Shown here: positions 17,760-26,618 of the stretch, one piece after another | How the letters are laid out: each line of letters starts with the position of its first letter | Position numbering within the stretch: the stretch's first letter is position 1 | DNA from: Actinomycetota bacterium | Lineage (GTDB): Bacteria > Actinomycetota > Actinomycetes > Streptosporangiales > Streptosporangiaceae | Assembly: GCA_027313705.1 (NCBI GenBank) | Contig: DAHVDE010000037.1 | Span: 62,001 to 126,000, forward strand | Direction of reading: 5' to 3' | DNA: 64,000 bases | Translations under genes and position numbers: made by a program | Notes under the pieces: model-generated | Databases searched by the model: none | What the model was told of the DNA's origin: nothing | The model's input: only the letters and a program-made list of their open reading frames with translations

Positions 17760-19868
17760 CTACTCCTTCCCGCCGCGCGCCCGCTGAAGGCTCTGCCTCG
17801 CGGCCTGGACCACCCGCTCGGGGGTGATGCCGAATTCCTGATATAGCTTCTCGTAAGCGGCCGATGCCCCGAAGTGCTCAAGGCTGATGATCTCACCCGC
17901 GTCGCCTACGTACTGCCGCCAGCCGAAGCCGACCCCCGCTTCCACGCTAACCCTGGCCGTGATATGCGGCGGCAGTACCTGGTCGCGGTAGGACTGCTCC
18001 TGTTCTTCGAACCACTCGGTGCACGGCATCGACACCACGGACGTGCCAATGCCCTCTCGCTCAAGCTCGGCCCTGGCGGCGAGGGCGATGTGCACCTCGC
18101 TGCCGGTGCCGATCAGGATCACCTCAGGCTGCCCGCCAGACGCCCCCGCAATCACGTAACCGCCTCTCGCGGTGCCTTCCGCGCTGCCCGCGCCCGGTGC
18201 CCCGCGGTCTACGACCGGGACCTTCTGCCTGGTCAGCAGCAGGCCGACTGGCCTGTCCGCCCGCTCAAGTATCGTCCGCCAGGCGACGGCGGTCTCGTTG
18301 GCGTCGGCGGGCCGCACCACGTCAAGACCGGGAATCGACCGTGCCGCCCAGAAGTGCTCGACCGGCTGGTGCGTCGGCCCGTCCTCGCCTAGCCCGATGG
18401 AGTCGTGCGTCCAGACGAAGGTCACCGGCAGCTTCATCAGCGCCGCCATCCTGACCGCCGGGCGCATGTAGTCGCTGAAGACGAAGAAGGTGCCGCAGTA
18501 CGGCCTGGTCAGCCCGTGCAGCGCGATGCCGTTGCAGATGCCGGCCATGCCGAACTCCCTGATGCCGAAGTGCAGGGTACGGCCGTAGGGGCTGCCTGAG
18601 AACATCTTGGTCTGGTGCTCGACCGGTATGAAAGAGGGCTCGCCCGTCATCGTGGTGTCGTTGCTGCCGGCCAGGTCGGCCGAGCCGCCCCAGAGCTCAG
18701 GCAGGACAGGGGCGAGCGCGTTGAGCACCTTGCCTGAGGCGGACCTGGTCGCCACCGGACCGCCCTCCGCCTTGAACTCGGGGATCGCGCCGGCCCAGCC
18801 TGTCGGCAGTTCTCCCGCGCAGAGCCGGTCGAAGAGCGCGCGCCGCTTCTGGCCGGCGGCCGACCAGGCGGCGAAGTGCTCGTCCCATTGCGCGTGCGCG
18901 AGCTTCCCGCGACCGGACACTTCCCGCGCCCGGCTGAGCGCCTCGTCCTCAACGGGGAAGGTCACCTCTGGGGCAAAGCCGAGCACCCGCTTGGTGGCCA
19001 TGACCTCCGGCACGCCAAGCGCCGAGCCGTGGGCCTCGCCGGTGTTCTGCTTGCCTGGGGCAGGCCAGCCGATGATCGTAGAGAGCCCGATGATCGAAGG
19101 CCGTCCGGTTTCTGCCTTGGCTGCCTGATATGCGGTGTACAGCGCCTGCACGTCCTCGGTGTAGCCGCCTGGCTGGTGCCAGTCGACCCGCTGGGTGTGC
19201 CAGCCGTATGCGGCATACCTGGCCAGCACGTCCTCGGATTTGGCGATCGCCGTGTCGTCTTCGATCGAGATCTTGTTGTCGTCGTAGAGCACGATCAGGT
19301 TCCCGAGCCGCTGGTGCGCGGCCAGCGAGCTGACCTCGTGGCTTACGCCTTCCTCGATGTCGCCGTCCGAGGCGATAACGTAAATGTAGTGGTCGAAGAC
19401 GCTCTGGCCAGGCAGCGCGTCAGGGTCGAGCAGGCCGCGCTCGCGCCTGGCCGCCATGGCCATGCCGACCGCGTTGGTCAGGCCCTGGCCGAGCGGTCCC
19501 GTCGTGGTCTCCACCCCCGGCGTGAGGCCGTGCTCAGGGTGTCCTGGCGTGATGCTGCCCCAGGTGCGGTAAGCGCGGAGATCGTCGAGCGTGACACCGT
19601 AACCCGACAGGTACAGCTGGATGTACAAGGTAAGGCTGGAATGGCCGCAGGAAAGCACGAACCTGTCCCGGCCCGACCAGTCAGGATCGTTCGGGTCGTG
19701 CCGCATGATCCGCTGGTAGAGCAGGTAAGCGGCAGGGGCCAGGCTCATGGCCGTGCCCGGATGGCCAGAACCTGCCTGCTGCACGGCGTCCATCGCCAGT
19801 ACCCTGATCAGGTCAACCGCCCTGGCGTCGGCAGCCGTCCACTCGAACCCGTTTGCCTCGCTGCTCAC
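17760..19868 (-). CDS. tkt: Transketolase
   Basis: 702 residues. A thiamine-diphosphate enzyme moving two-carbon units in the pentose phosphate pathway. Motifs: [20 protein letters not shown] at the N-terminus, the ThDP motif [20 protein letters not shown]…DDNKISIED, then [20 protein letters not shown] and the C-terminal [16 protein letters not shown]. The GTG at 19868 (SSEANGFEW…) is my choice; a GTG two codons upstream and an ATG at 19901 are alternatives, and a GGGGAAAGG lies between. First gene of the tkt-tal-zwf-opcA-pgl operon. Confidence 0.95.
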   Translation of the reverse strand: MSSEANGFEWTAADARAVDLIRVLAMDAVQQAGSGHPGTAMSLAPAAYLLYQRIMRHDPNDPDWSGRDRFVLSCGHSSLTLYIQLYLSGYGVTLDDLRAYRTWGSITPGHPEHGLTPGVETTTGPLGQGLTNAVGMAMAARRERGLLDPDALPGQSVFDHYIYVIASDGDIEEGVSHEVSSLAAHQRLGNLIVLYDDNKISIEDDTAIAKSEDVLARYAAYGWHTQRVDWHQPGGYTEDVQALYTAYQAAKAETGRPSIIGLSTIIGWPAPGKQNTGEAHGSALGVPEVMATKRVLGFAPEVTFPVEDEALSRAREVSGRGKLAHAQWDEHFAAWSAAGQKRRALFDRLCAGELPTGWAGAIPEFKAEGGPVATRSASGKVLNALAPVLPELWGGSADLAGSNDTTMTGEPSFIPVEHQTKMFSGSPYGRTLHFGIREFGMAGICNGIALHGLTRPYCGTFFVFSDYMRPAVRMAALMKLPVTFVWTHDSIGLGEDGPTHQPVEHFWAARSIPGLDVVRPADANETAVAWRTILERADRPVGLLLTRQKVPVVDRGAPGAGSAEGTARGGYVIAGASGGQPEVILIGTGSEVHIALAARAELEREGIGTSVVSMPCTEWFEEQEQSYRDQVLPPHITARVSVEAGVGFGWRQYVGDAGEIISLEHFGASAAYEKLYQEFGITPERVVQAARQSLQRARGGKE

Positions 19869-19971
19869 AATCACGCACCAGGCCTTTCCCCATCGCGTCA
19901 TTGACCCAGCACCGACCTTATCGTCAGTCCTGGTCAGAACATGATGCAGTAACGGGTTCAGGCAGATCACC

Positions 19972-20003
19972 GCGGCATGGCGGATGCGGCATGGCGGATG
20001 CGG
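19972..20003. repeat. 14-bp tandem duplication between tkt and ctaA
   Basis: GCGGCATGGCGGAT occurs twice head to tail (19972-19985 and 19986-19999) and begins a third time (GCGG). It directly follows the ctaA stop on the minus strand. Probably replication slippage; no function is evident. Confidence 0.75.
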
Positions 20004-21011
20004 TCACAAGGGAAGGGCGACCTCTTCGCCTGCCGCAGGCTCGGACCTGGGCTCTGATCTTGGCCCCGGCTCCGGCCCGACGGCATGGCCGCGGTCACGC
20101 AGCGCGAAATGCAGCCGCAGCACGGCGATCCAGATTAGCGCCGTGTTGGCGACGTGGAACCAGACGAGCGCGGCGGGCAGGCCGGAGAAATACTGCACGT
20201 AGCCGAGGAGGCCCTGAATGCCCACCAGCACCAGCACGACCCGCCCGAGCAGGATGGCGCGGTGCGGCGCAGGCAGGAAATGCAGGCAGGCGACCAGCAT
20301 GAACGCGATCGTGCCGAGCACCCAGCCGATATCGGCGTGCAACTGGGTCACGCCGGTCAGGGAAAGGAAGTGATAACGCTGGACGTCGGCCGCCCCTGCC
20401 AGCGGCCCGCTCCCGGTCACTAGCGTGCCAGCCAGCATCATCACGCTGGTGACTGCGACCAGGATTCGCGACACGAAGATCACCAGCGGCTGGACGAGCG
20501 GCTTGGCCTTGCCGGTGCCCTCGTTTATCCGCTGATGCAGCGCGACGGCTGCCGCGAGTACCGGGAGGGTGGCGATGAAGTGCAGCGAGACCCAGAATGG
20601 CGCCAGCTTGGTCAGCACGAGGATGCCGCCGATGATCGCCTGGGCGAAGATGCCGGCCGGCTGGGCGGCGGCCAGCCACACCAGGTCCCTGCGGCGCCTG
20701 CCGCGCGCGTCGCGGTACAGCCAGGCGGCGATGAAAACCAGGACGGCCACGACCTCGATGGCCCCGGTGGTCAGGCGGTTACCGAACTCTATCCAGCGGT
20801 GAATGAGCGGGTCACCGGTCAGGCCGGCCGCGACCAGGCTAGCCGAGGTGCATTTCGGCCAGGTGGTGCAGCCGAGGCCGGATTCGCTCAGCCTGACGGC
20901 GCCGCCGGTCCAGATGATGAGCGTCAACATGATGACGCCGGCCAGCGCGATCCTGCGCATGGTGCGCTGCGTCGGGCGAAATCGGTCAAGCACGGCACCC
21001 ATCGTAGTCAT
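20004..21011 (-). CDS. ctaA: Heme A synthase (COX15/CtaA)
   Basis: 335 residues, eight predicted membrane segments. Oxidises the C8 methyl of heme O to make heme A for aa3-type cytochrome oxidase. It begins MTTMGAVLDRFRPTQRTM; family features include IWTGGAVRLSESGLGCTTWP with a conserved Cys pair region, PLIHRWIEFGNRLTT, and heme-ligand histidines in WVSLHFIATLP, TQLHADIGWVLG and LVWFHVANTALIW. The start ATG at 21011 overlaps the upstream EamA stop as ATGA; the longer upstream frame is Arg-rich shadow sequence. The acidic C-terminal tail (EPGPRSEPRSEP) is not conserved. Confidence 0.93.
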   Translation of the reverse strand: MTTMGAVLDRFRPTQRTMRRIALAGVIMLTLIIWTGGAVRLSESGLGCTTWPKCTSASLVAAGLTGDPLIHRWIEFGNRLTTGAIEVVAVLVFIAAWLYRDARGRRRRDLVWLAAAQPAGIFAQAIIGGILVLTKLAPFWVSLHFIATLPVLAAAVALHQRINEGTGKAKPLVQPLVIFVSRILVAVTSVMMLAGTLVTGSGPLAGAADVQRYHFLSLTGVTQLHADIGWVLGTIAFMLVACLHFLPAPHRAILLGRVVLVLVGIQGLLGYVQYFSGLPAALVWFHVANTALIWIAVLRLHFALRDRGHAVGPEPGPRSEPRSEPAAGEEVALPL

Positions 21012-21970
21012 GCCTGGGGCACTTCGGCGGCCCGGTTGCCTGCGCCGAGCGCGGCGCCCGCGGTAGCCGCGGTCACGCAGGCGATGGCCAGCCACTGCCT
21101 GAACCCGAGTGCCTGGCCGAGCAGCACCACGCCGACAAGCGCGGCCACCGCTGGTTCCAGGCTCATCCAGATGCCGAACACCCGGGCGGATACCCGGCGC
21201 AGCGTCTCGAGCTCGAACCGGTAGGGGATCACCGAGGAAAGCAGTCCGACGGCCACGCCGGTGCCAAGGACGGCGGGCCTGAGCAGCGTCCGGCCGGCGC
21301 TGGCCACGGCGGCCGGCGTGATCAGGACCGCGGCCAGGACCATCGCGATGGTCAGGCCGGTGCCACCGGTGAACCTGCGGCCGGTCGACGCGGAAAGCAG
21401 GATGTAACAGGCCCAGGTCGCGGCGGCGACGAGCGCGCAGGCCAGGCCGACGAGTGCCGAGCCGTGCAGCGTCGCGCGCAGGGAGGCGGACGTGATCCCC
21501 GACGTGCCGAGCAGGGCCACGCCGCTCCCGGCAAGCGCCACCCACGCCAGGTCGAGGCGGCGCCTGGAAGACGCCACCGAGACGCCGAGCGGGCCGAGGA
21601 ACTCGACGGTGACCGCGATGCCGAGCGGAATCCTGGCGAACGCCTGGTAGATCGAGAAGTTCATCACCGCGAGCGTGAGCCCGAAGCCGGCGACCACGGC
21701 GGCGTCCCGCCAGGCCCGGTCCCGCCACAGGCCGAGCATCGCCATGACCGCTGCCCGGCCGCCGAGGCCGGCCAGCACCGCCGCCGCTACCCAGAGCCGC
21801 AAGCCGGTCAGGCCCGCCGCGGACACCGTGCCGAACAGGCGGGTGGCGAGGCCGGCCCCGATCTGCACGCTCAGGATCCCGGTCGCGATCAGGAGGGGAG
21901 CGGGAACCAGGCGAAGCACGTCGCGCCTGGGAGTGCTCGCGGCAGCTTCAGTACGGGAGGTGAGGGTCAA
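21008..21970 (-). CDS. EamA/DMT-superfamily exporter (RhtA-like)
   Basis: About 320 residues with ten predicted membrane helices arranged as two EamA repeats. Key stretches: SVQIGAGLATRLFGTVSAAG, AVMNFSIYQAFARIPLGIAV, TVEFLGPLGVSV and, in the second half, VLLSSVIPYRFELE-like LLSSVIPYRFELETLRRVS. These resemble RhtA, which exports threonine/homoserine, so amino-acid or metabolite efflux is likely. The start is uncertain: a TTG at 21970, one base after the ABC permease stop, or a GTG further in. The long upstream Arg/Cys-rich open frame is antisense noise. Overlaps ctaA by 4 bp. Confidence 0.88.
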   Translation of the reverse strand: MTLTSRTEAAASTPRRDVLRLVPAPLLIATGILSVQIGAGLATRLFGTVSAAGLTGLRLWVAAAVLAGLGGRAAVMAMLGLWRDRAWRDAAVVAGFGLTLAVMNFSIYQAFARIPLGIAVTVEFLGPLGVSVASSRRRLDLAWVALAGSGVALLGTSGITSASLRATLHGSALVGLACALVAAATWACYILLSASTGRRFTGGTGLTIAMVLAAVLITPAAVASAGRTLLRPAVLGTGVAVGLLSSVIPYRFELETLRRVSARVFGIWMSLEPAVAALVGVVLLGQALGFRQWLAIACVTAATAGAALGAGNRAAEVPQA

Positions 21971-21971
21971 G

Positions 21972-22745
21972 TCAGTCCCAGCGGAACGTGCGAGCGGCCA
22001 GGCCGATCGCGACGACCGCCCAGGCCGCGAGCACGAGCAGGTCCTTGCCAGGCACTCCGGCACCGTAACGCAGCACCGCGCGCAGCCCGTCCGACATGGC
22101 ACCCGATGGCAGCGCCAGCAGCACCGGCCTGGCCGCAGGCGGGAACTTGGCCAGCGGGAACAGCACGCCGCCGATGCCAAGCAGCACCAGGTACGCCAGG
22201 TTGGCCGCGGCGAGCACGGCTTCCGCCCTGATCGTTCCTGCCAGCAGCATGGCCAGCCCGCAGAACGCTGCACTGCCCGCGATCAGCACGGCAAGCGCGG
22301 AGAACACCGACGTGACGCTGACCACAGGGTGCCAGCCGAGCAGCAAGCTGACCGCCACAATCAGCACGACCTGGCCGGCTTCCACCGCGAGCACCAGCGC
22401 GGCCTTGGCCGCGATCAGGCCAGCCCGCGACAGCGGAGTCGCGCCGAGCCGCTTGAGCACGCCGTACCTGCGCTCGAAGGCGGTGCCGATAGCGAGGCTG
22501 GTGAACGAGGTCGACAGCACGGCAAGCGCGAGGATTCCAGGGGCGATGAAACCGATTCTCGCGCCACGCCCGACGCTGATCAGGGACTCGGAACTGAACA
22601 CCACGAGCAGCAGCATCGGGATGATGAGGGTGAGCAGGAGTTGCTCGCCGTTGCGGAAAAGGATCTTGAGTTCCAGGCCAGCTTGCGCGGCGATCATTTT
22701 CGGCAGCGGCGCCGCGCCAGGAGCCGGGGCCGGCCAGTCCGTCAT
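21972..22745 (-). CDS. ABC-2-type transporter permease
   Basis: 257 residues with about six membrane segments (…LLLTLIIPMLLLVVFSSE…, GILALAVLSTSFTSLAIGTA, VLAVEAGQVVLIVAVSLLLG). FERRYGVLKRLGATPLSRAG is a typical cytosolic loop of daunorubicin-resistance/NodJ-like ABC-2 permeases. It pairs with the ATPase directly upstream: ATG 22745 overlaps the ATPase stop as ATGA. Placement next to ctaA is a recurrent actinobacterial arrangement, so a role related to heme or cytochrome export has been guessed for such pairs, but the substrate is unknown. Confidence 0.9.
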   Translation of the reverse strand: MTDWPAPAPGAAPLPKMIAAQAGLELKILFRNGEQLLLTLIIPMLLLVVFSSESLISVGRGARIGFIAPGILALAVLSTSFTSLAIGTAFERRYGVLKRLGATPLSRAGLIAAKAALVLAVEAGQVVLIVAVSLLLGWHPVVSVTSVFSALAVLIAGSAAFCGLAMLLAGTIRAEAVLAAANLAYLVLLGIGGVLFPLAKFPPAARPVLLALPSGAMSDGLRAVLRYGAGVPGKDLLVLAAWAVVAIGLAARTFRWD

Positions 22746-23668
22746 GATCTCAGATCCCGTCCGGTCAGCTCGAGGAACACGTCCTCGAGAGTCTTGCCGT
22801 CGAACCGCAGGTTCCTGGCCAGCACGCCCTGTTCCGCGCACCAGGCCGTCACGGTCGCGATTACCTGCGGGTCCACGCCGCCTGGCAGCTCGATCAGGTA
22901 GTGCCCGGCCGGCGATTCCTTGGTCACGCTGTCCGGCGGGAGCGCGGCCAGCAGGCCGGCGGTGTCGAGCGCGGGGTCGGCCGCGAACCTGAGCTGGCCA
23001 TGCGAGCCGGTCAGTTCGGCCGTGGTGCCTTCGGCGACCAGCCTGCCCTGGTCAACGATCGCCACGTAGTCGGCGAGCCGCTCGGCCTCTTCCAGGTAAT
23101 GCGTGGTCAAGATGATCGTGGTGCCGCTTGCCCGCAGGCCGGTGATGAGGTCCCAGGTGGCGTGCCTGGCCTGCGGGTCAAGCCCGGCCGTCGGCTCGTC
23201 GAGGAAGACAAGCTCGGGGCGGCCGATGATCGCCGCAGCCAGCGACAGCCGCTGCTGCTGGCCGCCTGACAGCCGGCGGTACGCGGTCCGCGCCGACTCG
23301 GTAAGGCCAAGCCGGTCCATCAGCTTCGCCGGGTCGAGCGGACTGGCGTAGAAGCTGGCCATGACCTTCAGGTAGTCGCTGGCCCTGGCCATGGAAGGGA
23401 TGCCGCCTGATTGCGGCATCACCCCGACCCTTGACCGCAGCGCCCGGCCGTCACGCTGCGGGTCGAGCCCGAGGACGCGCACCGTGCCCTCGTCCGGGCG
23501 CAGGTAGCCCTCGCAGATCTCGACCGTGGTGGTCTTGCCCGCGCCGTTCGGGCCGAGCACGGCGGTGACCTGGCCCCTGCTCGCCCGCATGGAAAGCCCG
23601 CGCACCGCCCTGGTACGCCCGTAACTCTTGACCAGGCCAGTGATTTCTACGGCCGGCACATCGTTCAC
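22742..23668 (-). CDS. ABC transporter ATP-binding protein
   Basis: 308 residues. Walker A GPNGAGKTTTVEICEGYLRP, signature YRRLSGGQQQRLSLAAAIIG, Walker B PELVFLDEPTAGLDPQARH and the switch His in TTHYLEEAERLADYV are all intact. The C-terminal extension (about residues 215-308) is typical of the DrrA-like multidrug type. The GTG at 23668 has no ribosome site; a TANNNT box (TAGACT, 23676-23681) lies 7 nt upstream, so the mRNA is probably leaderless. It forms an exporter with the downstream permease. Confidence 0.93.
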   Translation of the reverse strand: MNDVPAVEITGLVKSYGRTRAVRGLSMRASRGQVTAVLGPNGAGKTTTVEICEGYLRPDEGTVRVLGLDPQRDGRALRSRVGVMPQSGGIPSMARASDYLKVMASFYASPLDPAKLMDRLGLTESARTAYRRLSGGQQQRLSLAAAIIGRPELVFLDEPTAGLDPQARHATWDLITGLRASGTTIILTTHYLEEAERLADYVAIVDQGRLVAEGTTAELTGSHGQLRFAADPALDTAGLLAALPPDSVTKESPAGHYLIELPGGVDPQVIATVTAWCAEQGVLARNLRFDGKTLEDVFLELTGRDLRS

Positions 23669-23740
23669 GCACGCGAGTCTAGGGGGAAGGCTGGCGTGGC
23701 TAACGCCAGGTGCGGGTTAGCCCGGGTGCGGGCTGCCGCA

Positions 23741-23775
23741 AGTAGGGGCTAGCACAGTAGGGGCTAGCACAGTAG
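23741..23775. repeat. 15-bp tandem repeat upstream of the RCC1 gene
   Basis: AGTAGGGGCTAGCAC occurs at 23741-23755 and 23756-23770, followed by a third partial copy (AGTAG). It sits about 65 bp before the RCC1-protein start, in the divergent region with the ABC ATPase. It may be slippage or a regulator-binding array. Confidence 0.75.
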
Positions 23776-23840
23776 GCGATGCCTGTAGTGAGGTATATAT
23801 GGTTGCTTGCTCCGGTCATCGCTAGGCCCGAGGAGTTCTG

Positions 23841-25091
23841 ATGACGCGGGTGTTGTGGGACGAGGATGGCTTGGTGCGCCGTGCGCTTTCGGCGATCGTC
23901 CGCGATCCGCAGCTAGGCGAGACGGCGCTGTCTCACCCGCAGATGATGACGAACTTGCTCAAGGACCTGCTGCCCGACTCGCCGCGCGAGTCGGCGGTGC
24001 TGATCGCGGCCGCGCAGTCCGGGCTGCCCGAGGTGCTGAGGACCCATCTGGCCGACGGCCTTGACCTCGGCACGGCGTCTCGGCTGACGGCCGGCTGGTT
24101 CGCCAAGCGGATGCCGTTCACCAGGGACGCCTGCAGCTGGGCGGTCAGCGAGATCGCCGTCGCGCTCGGCGCCGATCCATCGGTACTGGCGCAGAGCACC
24201 CTGCCAGATACCCAGCCGTACTCGGTGAGCCTGGCCGACGACGACCACGAGCAGGAAGATACCGGGGTCGTGATCGGCTGGGGCGACAACGACGAGGGCG
24301 AGATCGCGGTGCCGCGCGGGCTCGACAGCGTCATCGCGCTGGCGGCGGGCTGGTATCACAGCCTCGCGGTCACCGGAGCGGGCCGGGTCATCGCCTGGGG
24401 CAGCAATGCCAGCGGCCTGACCGATGTCCCGCCAGGCCTGCCTGACGTCACCGCCGTATCCGCCGGCCGCTATCACAGCCTCGCGCTCACTGCCGCGGGG
24501 ACCGTGGTCGCCTGGGGCGGCAACGGCTTCGGCCAGTGCTCGGTGCCCGCCGGCCTGTCCGGGGTGACGGCGGTCTCCGCCGGAGCCGACCATAGCCTCG
24601 CGGTAGCTGACGGGCTGGTTCTCGCCTGGGGCGGCGACGGCTCAGGACAGATCAACGTGCCCGCTGACCTGCCGCAGGTCACCGCGGTAGCGGCCGGCGC
24701 CTGGCACAGCCTGGCGCTGACCAGGCAGGGAACTGTCGTCGGCTGGGGACTCAACGACTTTGGCGAGGCCTCCGTGCCCGCCGGCCTGACCGACGTGGTC
24801 GCGATCACGGCCGGGGTCAATCAGTCGGCGGCGGTCAGGTCCGACGGCACCGTCGTGGCCTGGGGCAACGACGAGTACGGAGTCACCGGTGTTCCCGCTG
24901 ACCTGGCCGGCGTGGTCGCGATCTCTGGCACTGGCACGCATTGCCTGGCCCTGACCTCGGCAGGCCTCGTCTTCGGCTGGGGCAGCAACGACTGCGGCGA
25001 GTCCGACGTGCCGGACATCCTTTCCGAAGTGACCTTGCTCGCCGCGGGCTACGGGCACAGCCTGGCGGTCATGCCTGACTGGGCCCGCTGA
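23841..25091 (+). CDS. RCC1-like seven-bladed propeller protein with N-terminal helical domain
   Basis: 416 residues, no signal peptide. Residues 1-110 are a helical domain (LVRRALSAIVRDPQLGETAL, LLKDLLPDSPRESAVLIAAA, TRDACSWAVSEIAVALG). After an acidic linker, seven repeats of 38-41 residues follow from about residue 145, each like TVVAWGGNGFGQCSVPAGL then VTAVSAGADHSLAV; this gives one seven-bladed propeller. The repeats are shorter than the classical 51-residue RCC1 unit. I recall similar N-terminal helical domains in multi-domain actinobacterial signalling proteins, where they may mediate pairing; that is inference. GAGGAG precedes the ATG. Its 3' end overlaps the convergent S10 peptidase gene by 23 bp. 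Confidence 0.85.
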   Translation: MTRVLWDEDGLVRRALSAIVRDPQLGETALSHPQMMTNLLKDLLPDSPRESAVLIAAAQSGLPEVLRTHLADGLDLGTASRLTAGWFAKRMPFTRDACSWAVSEIAVALGADPSVLAQSTLPDTQPYSVSLADDDHEQEDTGVVIGWGDNDEGEIAVPRGLDSVIALAAGWYHSLAVTGAGRVIAWGSNASGLTDVPPGLPDVTAVSAGRYHSLALTAAGTVVAWGGNGFGQCSVPAGLSGVTAVSAGADHSLAVADGLVLAWGGDGSGQINVPADLPQVTAVAAGAWHSLALTRQGTVVGWGLNDFGEASVPAGLTDVVAITAGVNQSAAVRSDGTVVAWGNDEYGVTGVPADLAGVVAISGTGTHCLALTSAGLVFGWGSNDCGESDVPDILSEVTLLAAGYGHSLAVMPDWAR

Positions 25092-26559
25092 CGAACTCGG
25101 CCAGCCGCGCGGACTGGTCCAGGCGGCTCGGCTCGTGAATGTACATCATGTGGCCGGACTCGTAGCAGGCGAATTCGACGTTGCGCTCAAGTTCCGGCGG
25201 AATCGCCAGGTGCGCGAAGTCACGCTGCGCGGCGAAGTACGGTGTCGCCGCGTCGTAATATCCGCAGGCGACGTGCACGCGCAGGTGCGGGTTGACCCTG
25301 ATCGCCTCGGCCAGCTTGTCGAGCACGTACAGGTGCTGTGCCTCGAATTCCTTGTACGACCACGGGTTCACCCGGTCGGTCAGCACCTCGTAGAGCAGGT
25401 CGCTGGAGTAACCTAGCTCGGCGCGCACGTAATGATTGAGCGCGGTCGCGTAAGGCCCCATGATCGCGTCGATCGACGGGTCGCTGGTCCACATCTCGCG
25501 GCCGTAGTCGCTGTCCCAGCCGAGGAACCTGCCGTCGATGCGCCCGACGGTGCGATGCTGGTCACGCAGCAACTCGGTCAGGAACCTGATGTGCTCGGGC
25601 CGCAGGTTCACCGCGTCTACGTACTGCGGCGACAGCCCGGTCAGCGAGGCGATCCTGGCGACAGCGGCCGCCCGCTCTTCCTGGGTGGCCCGCGAGCCAA
25701 GGGCGAGCACGCGCTGGTACTCGCCCGCCGCGTACTCCTCCGCCTCGTCGAGCACCTCGCGCAGCGGCCGGTCACCGAGCTTGCCGTGGTAATGCGCGAT
25801 CGCGGCGTAGGTCGGCAGGTAGTTGACGTACGGATCGTCGTTGCCTGGCGTGAACATGATCGATCCGCCGTCGAGGAAGGTCGAAAGCAGGATCAGCCCG
25901 TTCAGGTAAAGGCCGGCTCGTTCTTGCAGGTGCCTGGCGATCGCCGCCGCTCGCGTCGTGCCGTAAGACTCGCCGCACAGGTACTTGGGCGACATCCAGC
26001 GGCCGTTGCGCGTCGTCCACAGCCTGATCACCTCGGCGACCGACTCGACGTCGCCGCCGTACCCGTGAAAGCCGGCCGGCTTCTCGCCTTGCACCGCACG
26101 GGAGAACCCGGTGGAGACCGGGTCTATGAACACCAGATCGGATTGCCTGAGCAAGGTCTCCTGGTTGTCGGCGATGCCGTAGGGCGGCGGTGCCAGCGCC
26201 CCCGCATCGCCCATGACCACCCGGCGCGGCCCGAGCAGCCCGAGGTGCAGCCAGACGCTCGACGAGCCGGGACCGCCGTTGAACGCGAAAGTAACCGGCC
26301 GGTCTGCCTGCTCGCCTTCCAGCACGTAGGACGTGATGAAGACCTCGGCCTTGGGCTCGGCTCCGTCGTACTTGTCGTCGGTGTTGCCCTCGGCCCGCAG
26401 CACGATCCGGCCGCAGGTCGCGGTGTACCGCAGTTCCCTGCCATCGGCCCTGATCGAGTGCCTGGTGCTGACCAGGTCATCGGCCGGAGCTGGCTTCGCC
26501 GGCTCCGGCTTTGCTTGTGCTGGCTTGGCTGCGGTTTCCGCTGGCTTCTCCTCAGGCAT
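25069..26559 (-). CDS. Serine carboxypeptidase-like protein, peptidase family S10
   Basis: 496 residues. The S10 alpha/beta-hydrolase motifs are all present: oxyanion-hole FNGGPGSSSVWLHLG, catalytic Ser in LCGESYGTTRAAAIA, catalytic Asp in YDAATPYFA and catalytic His in ESGHMMYIHEP. No signal peptide is visible; the first 30 residues are an Ala/Pro/Lys-rich tail (KPAETAAKPAQAKPEPAKP), so the protein is probably cytoplasmic. These bacterial carboxypeptidase homologues are poorly characterised. A strong hairpin after the upstream puuD-like gene suggests separate transcription. There is no clear ribosome site at the ATG. Confidence 0.9.
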   Translation of the reverse strand: MPEEKPAETAAKPAQAKPEPAKPAPADDLVSTRHSIRADGRELRYTATCGRIVLRAEGNTDDKYDGAEPKAEVFITSYVLEGEQADRPVTFAFNGGPGSSSVWLHLGLLGPRRVVMGDAGALAPPPYGIADNQETLLRQSDLVFIDPVSTGFSRAVQGEKPAGFHGYGGDVESVAEVIRLWTTRNGRWMSPKYLCGESYGTTRAAAIARHLQERAGLYLNGLILLSTFLDGGSIMFTPGNDDPYVNYLPTYAAIAHYHGKLGDRPLREVLDEAEEYAAGEYQRVLALGSRATQEERAAAVARIASLTGLSPQYVDAVNLRPEHIRFLTELLRDQHRTVGRIDGRFLGWDSDYGREMWTSDPSIDAIMGPYATALNHYVRAELGYSSDLLYEVLTDRVNPWSYKEFEAQHLYVLDKLAEAIRVNPHLRVHVACGYYDAATPYFAAQRDFAHLAIPPELERNVEFACYESGHMMYIHEPSRLDQSARLAEFVSGPSQA

Positions 26560-26584
26560 GATCGGATGCTAGCCGGTGCCCGTC

Positions 26585-26618
26585 CTGCCGCGTCCGCCGA
26601 GTCAGGCGGACGCGGCAG
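26585..26618 (-). terminator. 14-bp hairpin overlapping the end of the puuD-like gene
   Basis: CTGCCGCGTCCGCC (26585-26598) is the exact reverse complement of GGCGGACGCGGCAG (26605-26618). The loop contains the TGA stop of the hydrolase (26602-26604), so the distal stem arm is coding sequence. It should end the gamma-glutamyl operon before the S10 peptidase. Confidence 0.75.

Noticed and set aside
21011-21728. Upstream extension of the ctaA reading frame
   Set aside because: The first 240 residues are Arg/Gly-rich antisense-like sequence inside the EamA gene; the ATG overlapping the EamA stop starts exactly at the CtaA N-terminus.
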